Positions 1 to 9,737 of a stretch of 64,000 nt of DNA are shown in pieces. The stretch comes from DAMCZI01 sp032095175. Its GTDB lineage: Bacteria > Bacillota > Clostridia > Clostridiales > Caloramatoraceae. How positions within the stretch are numbered: the stretch's first letter is position 1; each line of letters opens with the position of its first letter. Position numbers and translations under genes: made by a program. The DNA lies in contig DAMCZI010000015.1 of assembly GCA_032095175.1 (NCBI GenBank), positions 47,083 to 111,082 on the forward strand, given 5' to 3'. The notes under the pieces were generated by a model, which worked only from the letters and a program-made list of their open reading frames with translations, had not been told where the DNA came from and did no database searches.

Positions 1-696
1 AGTATTTATATCAACTATACCTTTAAAATATATTATTTCAGCATCAAATTTAATATCAGTAGAGTTCTGTTGATGCTTAAAACTTATCCCATTATTAGAG
101 TCTTGAAAATATATAATTGATGCTTGAAAACAAGAACCAACTCCTCCTCCTTGTGGAGCAGCAATATGGTTATTAATGGTATTTCCTTTAAGTTCTACCA
201 TTGAACCAATATATTTAACAATACCAGTTACCCCATGCATTAAGACATGTGATGCTCCTGCTATCCACTCATCAGGGTTAGTAAAAGACAGTGGAGCCAA
301 TTTAATTTTTGTAATATAAGTTACTGTATCTGATATTGTATTAGCGCCACCAATTTTGCCTACGGATTTTATTTTTAGCTCATTTTGACTATATTTTTCA
401 TAACTAAGTGCGCAACTTCCAACTGTAGTAACATTAAAAGATTTTGGTTTAGCATTTAATGATGTAATGAGTGCATCTATATTAGTAATATCCTCTTCTC
501 TAAAAACCTCGTCTATAATCCCAAGTCCTATACATACTCCAGAACGCCCAACGTAATGTGCTTGAGTTTTTTTCTCTTGAAGTGCTGCCTGTTTTGCCTC
601 TGCAAGGCTTACTCCCAAGAGAGAAAATCCAAGTATAGACAGTACCATTATAATAACTATGACTGTTATCAATGCCATACCTTTTTTTATCTTCAT
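1..696 (-). CDS. PilX/GspK-like minor pilin, partial (cut by window edge)
   Basis: The frame is open from an ATG at 696, after a GGAGGG ribosome-binding site, to base 1, giving 232 codons with no stop. The N-terminus has Lys-Gly (residues 5-6) followed by a hydrophobic helix (about residues 7-32) that begins MALITVIVIIMVLS, a prepilin-like signal. The usual Glu at mature position 5 is absent, as in PilX/GspK-type minor pilins, which are expected to sit at the pilus tip. It lies downstream of the pilMNO and vWA genes on the same strand, so it is probably part of the pilus locus. The passenger domain is not recognised. The C-terminus is beyond the window. Confidence 0.75.
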   Translation of the reverse strand, partial: MKIKKGMALITVIVIIMVLSILGFSLLGVSLAEAKQAALQEKKTQAHYVGRSGVCIGLGIIDEVFREEDITNIDALITSLNAKPKSFNVTTVGSCALSYEKYSQNELKIKSVGKIGGANTISDTVTYITKIKLAPLSFTNPDEWIAGASHVLMHGVTGIVKYIGSMVELKGNTINNHIAAPQGGGVGSCFQASIIYFQDSNNGISFKHQQNSTDIKFDAEIIYFKGIVDINT

Positions 697-943
697 ATCT
701 TTTTCCCTCCAACAGTAAACTATTTATACCTAAATATATAATTTATTGAATATAAAGCCCGTCCTCGCTTAATATTTTACATTTTTTTCCTATTTGTATT
801 ATATCACATTTTGTCCCCTATATAATATATGATTTGTCAATTTTTTCTTTATGCATATGTTAATTTAAAGTAACAGATTTCTTATACGCTTAATAAACCC
901 TTTAAGGAACCAAAGTGTTGCTTAACTTTATTCTGAAACAATA

Positions 944-978
944 AAAAGAATCAGCAATTATTAATCACTGATTCTTTT
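944..978 (-). terminator. Rho-independent terminator after the vWA gene
   Basis: An 11-bp perfect stem (AAAAGAATCAG with CTGATTCTTTT) around a 13-base loop is followed by a T-rich tract on the minus strand. It lies about 30 bases past the stop of the vWA gene. The rest of 697-1009 shows no gene. Confidence 0.8.
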
Positions 979-1009
979 CTTATATTTCTTAGATTTTTAT
1001 GGTTTATTT

Positions 1010-3109
1010 CTACTCTGCTTCAGACTGTGTTGCAAAATACTGCAGTAAAATAACTTTGGGTATATTAGTCAATTTTATAGTTACCTTTTCCTCATTTTTA
1101 ACTACGCATCTCTTCTTGGAGTTAATCTCTCCATTAATTTTCTCCATGTCGCAGTTAGAGTCATTGGTAATAACAATATTACCATCCCATCCTGGAGTAA
1201 TTCTTATCTTTTCTGTTTCCTTAAACTCTGGAAGCTCAGATACAAGCTGTCTTAAGGTAACAGAATCCTCATATAAATCTAGCCTTCTAATAAATGGAGG
1301 AAAAACATTTCCTGTTCTCTCATCCTTTATCGATACCATAAGCTGACCAATAAATTTTCTGTCTGGACCTTTACTTTTCGAATATTTTTTAGCTCTTCTT
1401 TTACGTTTTTGGGCTTTTGAAATTATCAATAGTAATATTATTAATAATAGTATGCCTCCAATTCCAGGTATTGTGTAATCAGGTAACCCTTTAAATATAG
1501 GTAAATTTTTAATATCAGATAATTTATCCATTAGTGATAATTTATCTTCAACATTTAATGCAACATCAAATTTTGCAGTTGCTCCATTTGCATCCTGTGC
1601 TGTAATTGTAATAAGCGCTGATCCCTTGGCCAGCGGTATTATAGTTAAATTCTTCCCTCCATTAACTACACGGGCAATATTGGGAGGATCTACAGATACA
1701 GTATATGCAAGTTGCTGCTTGTTTGGGTCGCTAAAGACATTAGTTAAATCAATAACCTTTTTATCCTTTAAGCTTAATTTTATTTCCTCTATTTTATTAT
1801 TTACTTCAAGAGTGCTGTTATTAACTCCAATAATCTTTGGCTCACTTTCCCTAAACAAACTGTTACCATCAATTCTAACCTTTAACTCATAATTGTCCTC
1901 ATCAAGTAAATTGAACTGACCCTTAAACCCGTTTCCTGTGTTGGTCAAATCAGTTTCTGTAACGGCCCCAGTTTTATTATTTTTTATAATAAGCTTTCCC
2001 TTCAACTGCTTGTAAATGTCCTCGTCCTCCAGCTTACGAAAATTGCTTTTAAGAAATGCATCAACTTTAAGTACATCTCCAACCTTTAGATTAGATTTCG
2101 GAGTATAACTAACATCAAGCTGGAGGTTATAGTTAAATATGTAGTTAATCTTTATAGAGTCACCGCTTGTCCCTTTTACTCGCAATACCCACCAGCCTTC
2201 AATAGGAGTAATTATTTTTAAAATCGAGTATTTTTTTGATGCAGAATAATATATCTTATCCGATGGAATATATTGTGTAACTCCCTTGCTGTTAACAAGC
2301 ATAAGCTCAACCTTATTCTGTGATATAACTGATATATTTGCCTCTACAACATTGGAATTTGGAATATTAATTGCAGTTTCCTGAAAGCCTCCTGTACATT
2401 GAGTAACTCCACCTGAAATCATTTTAAGCTGGGAGCTTTCAGCAAATATCTCTCCAAAAATAACAGGTAATTCATTTGCAGAGTTTATAATAAAGGATTT
2501 CCCTCCTGTATCATCTGACATCTTTGCAAGCAGTGCTTTATCAACAGTTCCATCATAGTTTAATCCAATTGTATATATTTTATAACCCTTTTCTCTCGCT
2601 GCTTTTATTGAATTGATAATATCCATATCAGATTCTGTCTTTGATCTCTCGGGATCATTTTTTCCATCTGAAAGAAGTATTATAACAGGATTTTTTCCAT
2701 TTTCATGTCCACCATCCATAAGAGTTACTGCCTGCTTTATTCCCAACCCTATATCTGTTGCTAATGAAGGGGGTATTTGAGAACAATTAAGCTTAAAACT
2801 CTCCTTGTCAGCCTGGGATTGCATTTCCTTAACATCAATCTGTTTTACAATATTGCTTCCATATGCAACAAGTCCAATCTTGTCTCCTTTTACATGACAC
2901 ATGTCTATGAATAGTTTTAGTGCTTCAATTCTCAGGTTCTCAGGGTCACTTGCTTCCATTGATTTGCTGGCATCTAATACAAATGCAACTTCAAGGTTGG
3001 ATGAATTATTGATCTCCCCCCTTGCAATAATAAAGTCTTTTTTCATAGGAATTAATAGAAATGTAAGACATACAATAAGCAAAAACGCAACTTTTCTATA
3101 TAACTTCAT
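1010..3109 (-). CDS. Membrane-anchored von Willebrand factor A domain protein
   Basis: This 699-residue protein has a signal peptide (residues 1-30) and a vWA domain whose MIDAS motif DASKSM lies at about residues 46-51. A long beta-rich extracellular part follows. One transmembrane helix lies at about residues 548-564, then a basic stop-transfer stretch and a cytoplasmic tail of about 130 residues. vWA domains bind ligands through a metal ion, and vWA proteins act as tip adhesins on some pili. Its place between pilO and a PilX-like gene suggests a role with the pilus, but the membrane anchor and cytoplasmic tail also fit a surface sensor. It has its own terminator downstream. The function is inferred from domains and location. 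Confidence 0.8.
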   Translation of the reverse strand: MKLYRKVAFLLIVCLTFLLIPMKKDFIIARGEINNSSNLEVAFVLDASKSMEASDPENLRIEALKLFIDMCHVKGDKIGLVAYGSNIVKQIDVKEMQSQADKESFKLNCSQIPPSLATDIGLGIKQAVTLMDGGHENGKNPVIILLSDGKNDPERSKTESDMDIINSIKAAREKGYKIYTIGLNYDGTVDKALLAKMSDDTGGKSFIINSANELPVIFGEIFAESSQLKMISGGVTQCTGGFQETAINIPNSNVVEANISVISQNKVELMLVNSKGVTQYIPSDKIYYSASKKYSILKIITPIEGWWVLRVKGTSGDSIKINYIFNYNLQLDVSYTPKSNLKVGDVLKVDAFLKSNFRKLEDEDIYKQLKGKLIIKNNKTGAVTETDLTNTGNGFKGQFNLLDEDNYELKVRIDGNSLFRESEPKIIGVNNSTLEVNNKIEEIKLSLKDKKVIDLTNVFSDPNKQQLAYTVSVDPPNIARVVNGGKNLTIIPLAKGSALITITAQDANGATAKFDVALNVEDKLSLMDKLSDIKNLPIFKGLPDYTIPGIGGILLLIILLLIISKAQKRKRRAKKYSKSKGPDRKFIGQLMVSIKDERTGNVFPPFIRRLDLYEDSVTLRQLVSELPEFKETEKIRITPGWDGNIVITNDSNCDMEKINGEINSKKRCVVKNEEKVTIKLTNIPKVILLQYFATQSEAE

Positions 3110-3261
3110 TTTTCGACCCCCCAGACAAGATTTTCTTATTTACTATATTTCTATATAAACATTACAAATCCTTCCATGAAAATAATAAAAAATATGTAAT
3201 TATATAGTTTAATTTATTAATTTATGTTTCATATAATGTTTTTTTAAAATAAAATATGACG

Positions 3262-3300
3262 AAACCCCATTTTTTTACACAAGTTAAAATAATGGGGTTT
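3262..3300 (-). terminator. Stem-loop between pilO and the vWA gene
   Basis: A 9-bp perfect stem (AAACCCCAT with ATGGGGTTT) lies in the 218-bp gap downstream of pilO. The tract after the stem on the minus strand is only moderately T-rich, so it may be a weak terminator or an attenuator. Confidence 0.5.
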
Positions 3301-3327
3301 ATAATTGCCCTTAAATAAATCTTTATA

Positions 3328-4035
3328 CTATTTAAACAAATCACCTTTTCCATATATTCCTTGATTGAATTCATAATCAATCTCTTTATCTGATACCTTG
3401 TCTGAATAGAGCAAGTAAATATTAGTATTAGATTTTATTTTTCCTGATTTGGGATCCAATCTCATATCGATAGATTTTACAACAGCTATTCTGGAGTCAT
3501 TTTCCATAGAAGCTATATAGTTCATAGTGGTATTATAATCACCTTCGGTTGTTATTACTGCAGGTACTATATAGAGTTTCTCGCTAGAAGTTGTTTTACT
3601 GTTACTCTTAGTAGTAGTGTTTCCCTGGTTTTGTTCATTCGCTTTTTGACTATTTTCTGTTTCCTTACCATCCTTCTTTGATGAGCTGTAATCCTGAATT
3701 CCTGTAAAGGTTATAGTTGAAAAATAAATCTTATTTTCATCAGCAAGCTTTTTCATATTATAAGCTATTTCAGGATTTCTCTCTGCTTCTGGTATTGCCT
3801 TAAATGCCATATTAAGATTATCCTTTAATTCTTCAATCTGCTCCTTTTGATTTTTTATTATTTCCTTGGCATTTCTTATTTTATTAACCTCTATCCTTGC
3901 TTTATCTATACTTTCACTTAATTCCTTCATCTTTTTTATAGCTGGATTCAAAAATAATGAGTAATATGCATAAAACAAGAGTACAATAGATAGGATACCT
4001 AGTAAGATCTTTTCCCTCTTACCTAAATTACCCAT
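3328..4035 (-). CDS. pilO: Type IV pilus inner-membrane alignment protein PilO
   Basis: This 235-residue protein has a short cytoplasmic start, one transmembrane helix (about residues 10-30), a coiled coil (about 32-85) and a C-terminal globular domain. A Ser/Thr/Asn-rich linker lies at about residues 118-150. This is the PilO plan; PilO pairs with PilN to link the cytoplasmic PilM to the assembly machinery. It follows pilN with a 12-bp gap in the order pilM-pilN-pilO. The sequence is poorly conserved, so the call rests on architecture and gene order. Confidence 0.8.
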   Translation of the reverse strand: MGNLGKREKILLGILSIVLLFYAYYSLFLNPAIKKMKELSESIDKARIEVNKIRNAKEIIKNQKEQIEELKDNLNMAFKAIPEAERNPEIAYNMKKLADENKIYFSTITFTGIQDYSSSKKDGKETENSQKANEQNQGNTTTKSNSKTTSSEKLYIVPAVITTEGDYNTTMNYIASMENDSRIAVVKSIDMRLDPKSGKIKSNTNIYLLYSDKVSDKEIDYEFNQGIYGKGDLFK

Positions 4036-4047
4036 TTAATCCACCCC

Positions 4048-4572
4048 CTAATAATTAATGCTTATCAAGCATTTATAACAAGCTCGCGTTTTATCATAAT
4101 TTATTTGTGATATTTCAGCATTTTTATATTCACTTGTTTCCTGAATGTTTGCAATAAAAACGCATATCGCATTATAGTCGGTAGACCTTGCTCCTACAAT
4201 AATCTTACCTTCTCCATATGTAAAGCTCTCAAATATGACATCATTTACAATATATTTCTCCAGTCCCCTAATCTTATTAACTGAAGTTGATTTTAACTCC
4301 TTTATACTCTCAACCAGTGCAATATGTTTTTTAAAATTTACTATGTCACTTTTAAGCTTATCGCTCTCCTTTAATACTTCCTCTCCTCTTTTTATCTCTT
4401 CATTCAATTTATTTTGTTCTAAACTTAGCCTTTGAATATTTAAAAAAGGTAACCCTATTGTCAATATTAAAATTGCAATAATTGATATGATTAAAACTGG
4501 GCTATTAATTTTTTTAAAACTGCCCCTATGCTTTTGCCTAAGTTCATATGGAATTAAATTAAGCTCAGACAT
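4048..4572 (-). CDS. pilN: Type IV pilus assembly protein PilN
   Basis: This 174-residue protein starts MSELNLIPYELR, a form of the conserved N-terminal INLLP motif by which PilN binds PilM. A basic stretch, one transmembrane helix (about residues 25-46), a coiled coil and a small periplasmic-type alpha/beta domain follow. It lies 5 bp after pilM and 12 bp before pilO on the same strand, so the three genes are surely co-transcribed. Confidence 0.85.
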   Translation of the reverse strand: MSELNLIPYELRQKHRGSFKKINSPVLIISIIAILILTIGLPFLNIQRLSLEQNKLNEEIKRGEEVLKESDKLKSDIVNFKKHIALVESIKELKSTSVNKIRGLEKYIVNDVIFESFTYGEGKIIVGARSTDYNAICVFIANIQETSEYKNAEISQINYDKTRACYKCLISINY

Positions 4573-4577
4573 AATCC

Positions 4578-5606
4578 CTACTCCTTTCTCAGTAGAAGCC
4601 CTAGAGTGTTTACATACACTCTAAAATCAAAGCCTACTGGAACCTTTATCTTAAGAGAAATCTTTGAGGGAGAATTAACTATGTATACTGGAGAACCAAA
4701 ATAATTTTTTATGTAGTTTCCTATTCCAGGTATCTGACATCCTCCTCCAACTAGATATATCCTATCAAGCTTCTTTTCTGATTTTCCTGATGTATAAAAC
4801 TGTATAACCTTATCAAAGGTTGAGAGAGCGTTTTCAAATAAATTTTGTATATTTTTTTCAATCTCATTTTCATTATCTATATAGCCAAAGTTAAATTTCT
4901 GAAATAAGTAGCTGTATGTACTTTGCTCATCCTCTCCAAGCTTTCTTGATACTTCTGTAATAAGCTTTCTTATTCCGAAGGTTACCTCTCTCTCCATAAA
5001 GAGCTTGCCATTATCAAGTATAATTATATTGCTGCTGCTGTGCCCCAAATCAATTATTCCTGTGCTTTCTCCTGCTGTATTATCCTTTGTAATTTGTCTA
5101 AACACCCTGGAAACACAGTTTGCTGCAATATCAATAGTTTTAAGCTTAAGCCCAAGGCTAGAAGCTAGTTCTGCATACTTATTTATTTTTCCCTTTGGGG
5201 CTGCTACAATTAGAACACTGCATGCCTTCTTTTCCTTTGTATTTACTCTATTCAGCACTTCATAATCAATATAATAGTTCGTACCGTTTTCGGGAAGGAA
5301 CTGAGTTATTTCCCAATCTACAGACTTTTTAATCTCCTTTTCATCCATAAGAGGAATTTCAATATGTCTGATAACAATATCATGTCCATGTATTGCAAAG
5401 GATATCTCTTCAGGCTTTGCGCTGTTTTCATGTAAGAAACCCTGTATTGCATTTTTAACAGCATCTACATTAATGATATTATCATCAATAAGGCTCTTCT
5501 CAGGAGTTCGTATTAAACCACAAAATCTTATCTTTTGATTATCACCTACCAGAACCTTTGTATAGCTGCTGCCAATGTCAACAGCTAAGCTTTCTTTAGT
5601 TATCAT
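4578..5606 (-). CDS. pilM: Type IV pilus ATPase-fold protein PilM
   Basis: This 342-residue protein has an actin/FtsA-like fold. It starts MITKESLAVDIGSSYTK, with the phosphate-binding DIGSS near residue 10 and a second motif (GIIDLGHSSSN) in the middle. PilM is a cytoplasmic actin-like protein that binds the PilN N-terminus and couples it to the assembly ATPase. The ATG at 5606 is preferred because GAGAGGTGA lies about 6 bases before it; an in-frame upstream start at 5657 has no such site. It is the first gene of the pilMNO block. Confidence 0.88.
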   Translation of the reverse strand: MITKESLAVDIGSSYTKVLVGDNQKIRFCGLIRTPEKSLIDDNIINVDAVKNAIQGFLHENSAKPEEISFAIHGHDIVIRHIEIPLMDEKEIKKSVDWEITQFLPENGTNYYIDYEVLNRVNTKEKKACSVLIVAAPKGKINKYAELASSLGLKLKTIDIAANCVSRVFRQITKDNTAGESTGIIDLGHSSSNIIILDNGKLFMEREVTFGIRKLITEVSRKLGEDEQSTYSYLFQKFNFGYIDNENEIEKNIQNLFENALSTFDKVIQFYTSGKSEKKLDRIYLVGGGCQIPGIGNYIKNYFGSPVYIVNSPSKISLKIKVPVGFDFRVYVNTLGLLLRKE

Positions 5607-5703
5607 TAAATCACCTCTCATTTTTTTGTATATATTTTTAACCTGAATAAGTACCATCAGGTTAATAGAAACAAAACAATAAAAAATATAATTCCAATTA
5701 CTT

Positions 5704-6450
5704 TTACATCAGCGATAAATACCATGCCATAATATTCTCTCCAAAGAATACTGTAATTACCGCTGCCAGAGAAATAAATGGTCCAAAGGGTATATAATCC
5801 TTTTGGGATTTTTTCTTTAGAAGTATCAACATAATGCCTACTGCTCCACCAATAATAAATGCTAAGAACAGCATTACAATGGTAAGCCTTAGTCCCAGAA
5901 AAATTCCACACATTAAGCAGATTTCAGCATCTCCCCATCCCATTCCATGGGTTATGAGTATTATCAGAGATATTAACCCTCCTCCTAAAAGACCACCATA
6001 TACATATTCCATGAATTCTTTTCCCATAAAGCCGCTAATAACTGCAAACACAATTCCCACAATTATTCCTGGAAGAGTTGTCTTTAAATATACATCTGTA
6101 GTTTCAAAGTCAATAACTCCAATAACAATTAAAAAAGAAATAAACACTACAAACTTTAAAAATTCAATAGTTTGTCCATATTTTAAATATAATCCTATAA
6201 AAACTAATCCAGTTACAAGCTCAACAATAGGATACTTGATTGAAATCTTCTCCTTACAGTTTCTGCATTTTCCCCCTAAAAGAGCATAGCTTATAACAGG
6301 AATCAAATCATACCATTTAATCCTTTTGCTGCAATTAGTGCAGTGGGAGGGGGGATAGGATATACTTTCATCCCTTGGTATTCTATATATACATACATTT
6401 AAAAAACTTCCTATTAAAAGTCCAATTATAAATATCAAAATAGTTTCCAT
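5704..6450 (-). CDS. pilD: Prepilin peptidase/N-methyltransferase PilD
   Basis: This 248-residue polytopic membrane protein is of the A24 peptidase family. The N-terminal half carries two zinc-type CxxC pairs (Cys37/40 and Cys62/65) next to the methylase region. The catalytic aspartates are visible as D114 in IDFETTD and D174 in GMGWGDAE. The enzyme cleaves the leader of prepilins after the conserved Gly and methylates the new N-terminus, so it acts on the pilins encoded nearby. The length is normal for the full bifunctional form. Confidence 0.93.
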   Translation of the reverse strand: METILIFIIGLLIGSFLNVCIYRIPRDESISYPPSHCTNCSKRIKWYDLIPVISYALLGGKCRNCKEKISIKYPIVELVTGLVFIGLYLKYGQTIEFLKFVVFISFLIVIGVIDFETTDVYLKTTLPGIIVGIVFAVISGFMGKEFMEYVYGGLLGGGLISLIILITHGMGWGDAEICLMCGIFLGLRLTIVMLFLAFIIGGAVGIMLILLKKKSQKDYIPFGPFISLAAVITVFFGENIMAWYLSLM

Positions 6451-6515
6451 AGCTCCTCCATAATTTCAATCCTCATATCTAAAGTACATATCAACTATAC
6501 CCATAGCATCAATTC

Positions 6516-7601
6516 CTAGTTAATTGCTAATGATACATTTTTATCGATTCTGTTCCCTATAGAATCTTTTAATACTACAGTAAAATTTACAGTACCACTT
6601 CTAGTAGGGGTTCCAGTTATGTGTCCACCAGAATCAAGAGATAGACCATATCCTATGCTTGCTTCTGTAAAGGTATAGACGCCATTTCCTCCAATAGCAT
6701 CTAGAGAATGATTATATGCTTCCCCAACAACCCCATCTGGAGGAGGTAAATTTCCAATATCCATTGGATCCATATCACATACTATAACATTAAAAGTTTT
6801 ACTTTCATTCTCAGTATCCTTAGTTAAAGTTGCTGTCAGAGTAACAACTGCATCCCCTTCATTAATACCTGGCCTCTTTACTATTCCATTTGATTCAATT
6901 ACATCTGTATTGGAAGAAGACCATGTTATCTGAGATTCATTTTCCCCTATGTCTTGCAGCCTAATATAATCAATTACTGGAGGTGGAGGTAAAATATATG
7001 ACGCACCAGCATCTATTGTCAAATGGTTATTTAGCGTTATTAAATTCAATAGTGTTTTATCAACCTGTACAATTTCAGGATTTGTAAATGGTCCAAAAGC
7101 TACAACAGAACCAGAATCCTCTCCAAGTATACTATTTGGAGTTGGCATATTTAATATTAATATGTCACTATCAATTTTAAATTTTTGATTTTCTTCTAAT
7201 CCGTCTATGGTAAAATTTAAAACCTTACCATTTCCGGACTTCTTTTTAAAGGTTAATGTTGGTGTAAAATTAGATGAACCATTTAAAATTATCTTTTCAT
7301 ATCCCCCCATAAATAATTTAATAGAGTTTTCTTCCACATAAATATATTTTTTATTTCTGTCAAATGTAGCTGGAGCACTATCAAGTATTTCTATTGTATC
7401 CGCTACCCTTAGCTCTTTTGTAATGCTCTCTGATGATAATCTGACATAAAACTGGGCATCAGATTGCTTTTTACTTATGTTAAATGTTTTATTGTTAAAC
7501 ATAATAAAAGAGAATATCCCTATTGAAACAATTCCCAGAATAGCAAGTGCTACTATTAACTCTATAAGAGTAACTCCTTTTTTTCTACTTAATGTGTTCA
7601 A
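6516..7601 (-). CDS. Minor pilin with C-terminal Ig-like domain
   Basis: This 361-residue prepilin begins NTLSRKKG|VTLIELIVALAILGI, with the cleavage Gly at residue 9 and Glu at mature position 5. The start codon is TTG at 7601, placed 6 bases after AAGGAGGGG. After about 200 residues of pilin-like passenger there is a stretch resembling bacterial Ig-like repeats, then a putative Ig (He_PIG-like) domain of about 75 residues with the typical pattern GLSLDSGGHITGTPTRSGT. A pilin carrying adhesin-type Ig modules suggests a tip or surface-exposed binding subunit. It lies 12 bp downstream of another pilin gene. Confidence 0.8.
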   Translation of the reverse strand: MNTLSRKKGVTLIELIVALAILGIVSIGIFSFIMFNNKTFNISKKQSDAQFYVRLSSESITKELRVADTIEILDSAPATFDRNKKYIYVEENSIKLFMGGYEKIILNGSSNFTPTLTFKKKSGNGKVLNFTIDGLEENQKFKIDSDILILNMPTPNSILGEDSGSVVAFGPFTNPEIVQVDKTLLNLITLNNHLTIDAGASYILPPPPVIDYIRLQDIGENESQITWSSSNTDVIESNGIVKRPGINEGDAVVTLTATLTKDTENESKTFNVIVCDMDPMDIGNLPPPDGVVGEAYNHSLDAIGGNGVYTFTEASIGYGLSLDSGGHITGTPTRSGTVNFTVVLKDSIGNRIDKNVSLAIN

Positions 7602-7613
7602 AATAGCCCCTCC

Positions 7614-7964
7614 TTATGGATTTGGTACAAAGGTGACTAATTCAGTTTTTTGTTTTCCATTATCGTAATTTACCATTTCAACACTACCATTGACATTAAT
7701 AATTATTCCATCAAAATCAATCTCCATATCCTCATTTGTGCTTGTAATACTTACATTATCAATACTAACTGGTTTACCCGATATTTTATTCTCTAGAGCC
7801 TGCTGACTAATATAATTTGCCTTACTTTTATGCCCCGCATTAAAAACGCCCTTTAGTCCAGTTAAAAACATACTGGAAAATGCTATAGCAACAATAGCCA
7901 ATAAAGCTATTGATAAAATTAGCTCAATTAGTGTAAACCCCTTTTTTTTAATTGCTTTCTTCAC
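7614..7964 (-). CDS. Small minor pilin
   Basis: This 116-residue prepilin starts MKKAIKKKG|FTLIELILSIALLAI. It has a class-III-type short leader, cleavage after Gly9 and Glu at mature position 5, followed by a small beta-rich domain with no cysteines. It resembles GspI/PilV-type minor pilins. It sits in a three-gene minor pilin block upstream of pilD and is probably a priming or tip subunit. Confidence 0.82.
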   Translation of the reverse strand: MKKAIKKKGFTLIELILSIALLAIVAIAFSSMFLTGLKGVFNAGHKSKANYISQQALENKISGKPVSIDNVSITSTNEDMEIDFDGIIINVNGSVEMVNYDNGKQKTELVTFVPNP

Positions 7965-8004
7965 ATAATCATCTCCTCATCAATACATTGTAATATCGAT
8001 AAAG

Positions 8005-9102
8005 TTATTGCTTTAACCATTGACCCTTGGTAAACCTTTGTGTTTCTAAAGCATCGGGTGGCAGTGCTGCTCCTTCGTTTGAGTAATAGAAATCAGTAGT
8101 ACCAAAATTATAAATTGCATCTGCTACAATTGCACCTGTGAATCTTCCACAACCTGCTAGATCAACTTTAGTACCTTCATCTGGTCCATAAATATAACCA
8201 CTAAAAATTCTATTACCCTCAAAGTTAAGCAAACATCCCTTATCCAGGAATACAAATAGCTTTGAAGGACTCTCACCTGCATTCATATTGGATTTAATTC
8301 CTCCATTAATTTTCTTTACATATAAAAATACCTTTCCACTACCCTGTATAATTACTGAACCATTTCGTAAATTAAGTTCATTAACTACTACCCTCATTAT
8401 TGAATCTGGATTTACGCCAGTATCAAATATTAAATTTCCATTTCCCAAATTTATACTGTTATATACATTTAGACTTCCAGTAACTGATATAGAACCTCTA
8501 TTATCATTGAAGCTTAGATCTTCATCAGAGCTTGTTGGCTGTTGTGGAAAAATAAAAGGTGGAAACTGTGCATCTACTCCTGTTTCAGTAGGAATAACTC
8601 TTACATGTATCCCATGTGGATCAAGCGTTCCATCACCAGTTGCAATTACTCCACCATTATACATAGTGGCATTTCCACCATAGCTTACAAGGGTTATACC
8701 AAAAATTGCATATTTAAATATTGGCAATAAGCTTGTTCCATCATCAATAATTGACATTGCTGCAGTGTTATTTACTCCATCCACAGTAGCAGTAGCTTTA
8801 ATATTTATTAAGGCTCTAGACTTTCTTGTTACTTCAACAAAATAACTTCCTTTACCAAAACTCTTTCTTAATGATGTTTTTCCAATAATACTTTCACCAT
8901 CATTGGCTGGATTTACAATCCATGCTGCTGTAGCCTCAACTCCTGACTTAGCTAAATAATATGCCTGCATTCTTTTTAGATTACGAGCTGCATTCTTTGT
9001 TTCAAACAAACTCAACTCTAAAATAACAGCTCCAAGTATTGCTGCTATTAATATGGCAATTAGAGTCATTACTAATGCTGCTCCCTTTTTACATTTTTTC
9101 AT
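8005..9102 (-). CDS. PilX/GspK-like minor pilin
   Basis: This 365-residue protein has a basic start, KKG at about residues 5-7, and a long hydrophobic helix (GAALVMTLIAILIAAILGAV). The helix lacks Glu at mature position 5 and is followed by the YYLAKSGVE motif typical of PilX/GspK-type minor pilins. The C-terminal part is a Gly/Asn-rich beta-solenoid-like region. The missing Glu5 fits a first, tip-most subunit. It is the first gene of the minor pilin block and a homolog in plan of the truncated gene at the window start. Confidence 0.78.
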   Translation of the reverse strand: MKKCKKGAALVMTLIAILIAAILGAVILELSLFETKNAARNLKRMQAYYLAKSGVEATAAWIVNPANDGESIIGKTSLRKSFGKGSYFVEVTRKSRALINIKATATVDGVNNTAAMSIIDDGTSLLPIFKYAIFGITLVSYGGNATMYNGGVIATGDGTLDPHGIHVRVIPTETGVDAQFPPFIFPQQPTSSDEDLSFNDNRGSISVTGSLNVYNSINLGNGNLIFDTGVNPDSIMRVVVNELNLRNGSVIIQGSGKVFLYVKKINGGIKSNMNAGESPSKLFVFLDKGCLLNFEGNRIFSGYIYGPDEGTKVDLAGCGRFTGAIVADAIYNFGTTDFYYSNEGAALPPDALETQRFTKGQWLKQ

Positions 9103-9543
9103 TTTTCTTTCCCCCTAGAGTGAGATACTATATCCATAATATGAGTTAAGTATCTCTAAACTCTCAAGCTTATAACATATATTTTTAGCTTGTCCACTTA
9201 TATTAAATAATTCGATTTTACATATCGGCGTTAAATTAATTGATAACGAAATAATCAGGAACCTGATATGAAAATGATTTAATCAGCTCTAATGAATTAA
9301 GAATATTGATATTTCTATTGTTTATTAATTGCATTTACTTTTTCGAGGTTATTTTATTGCATAAAAATTGTCGCTACTTTATTTCCTTATGTATCAACTA
9401 CCAAATCAACTTATATTGCTTTTAATAAGCTTAATTTTCTAAACTACTTTATAACTTAACGCTAATAAAGCAATATGCAATGATAAACCATTACTCCATT
9501 ATTTTAACTCCAATGACACTATTTGTCAATCTATTCCTAAATA
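9103..9543. other. A+T-rich intergenic stretch without a recognisable gene
   Basis: No open frame, ribosome-binding site or strong hairpin stands out in this stretch upstream of the minor pilin block. It should hold the promoter of that block, but I could not single one out. Confidence 0.5.
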
Positions 9544-9717
9544 TTACTTTTTTGTATTATCTTCTAAGCGAAATATAGCTATTCTTTCTGCCAATATACC
9601 TGTTAATGGTATAGAAGAATCCCAATAGGGTAATATTTTTTTATTATAGATATTAAAAAAGGCCATCACACCATTTGATAAGTGCAATAGCCCACTTTTT
9701 GCTTCTAAACTTATAAC
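9544..9717 (-). pseudogene. Possible gene remnant after the CuAO-N-like gene
   Basis: The minus strand is open for 57 codons and translates to ordinary-looking protein (for example ILPYWDSSIPLTGILAER), ending at TAA 9544. There is no convincing start or ribosome-binding site. Its end loosely resembles a late part of the upstream 693-residue protein (TYWEP... then FALYSITENT), so it could be a relic of a duplicated C-terminus. Weak evidence. Confidence 0.25.
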
Positions 9718-9737
9718 CTATGCAACTGCTATATTAT

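Noticed and set aside
5657..5911. 84-codon minus-strand frame overlapping the pilD end
   Set aside because: It is out of frame with pilD, which has all catalytic motifs, and has no ribosome-binding site.
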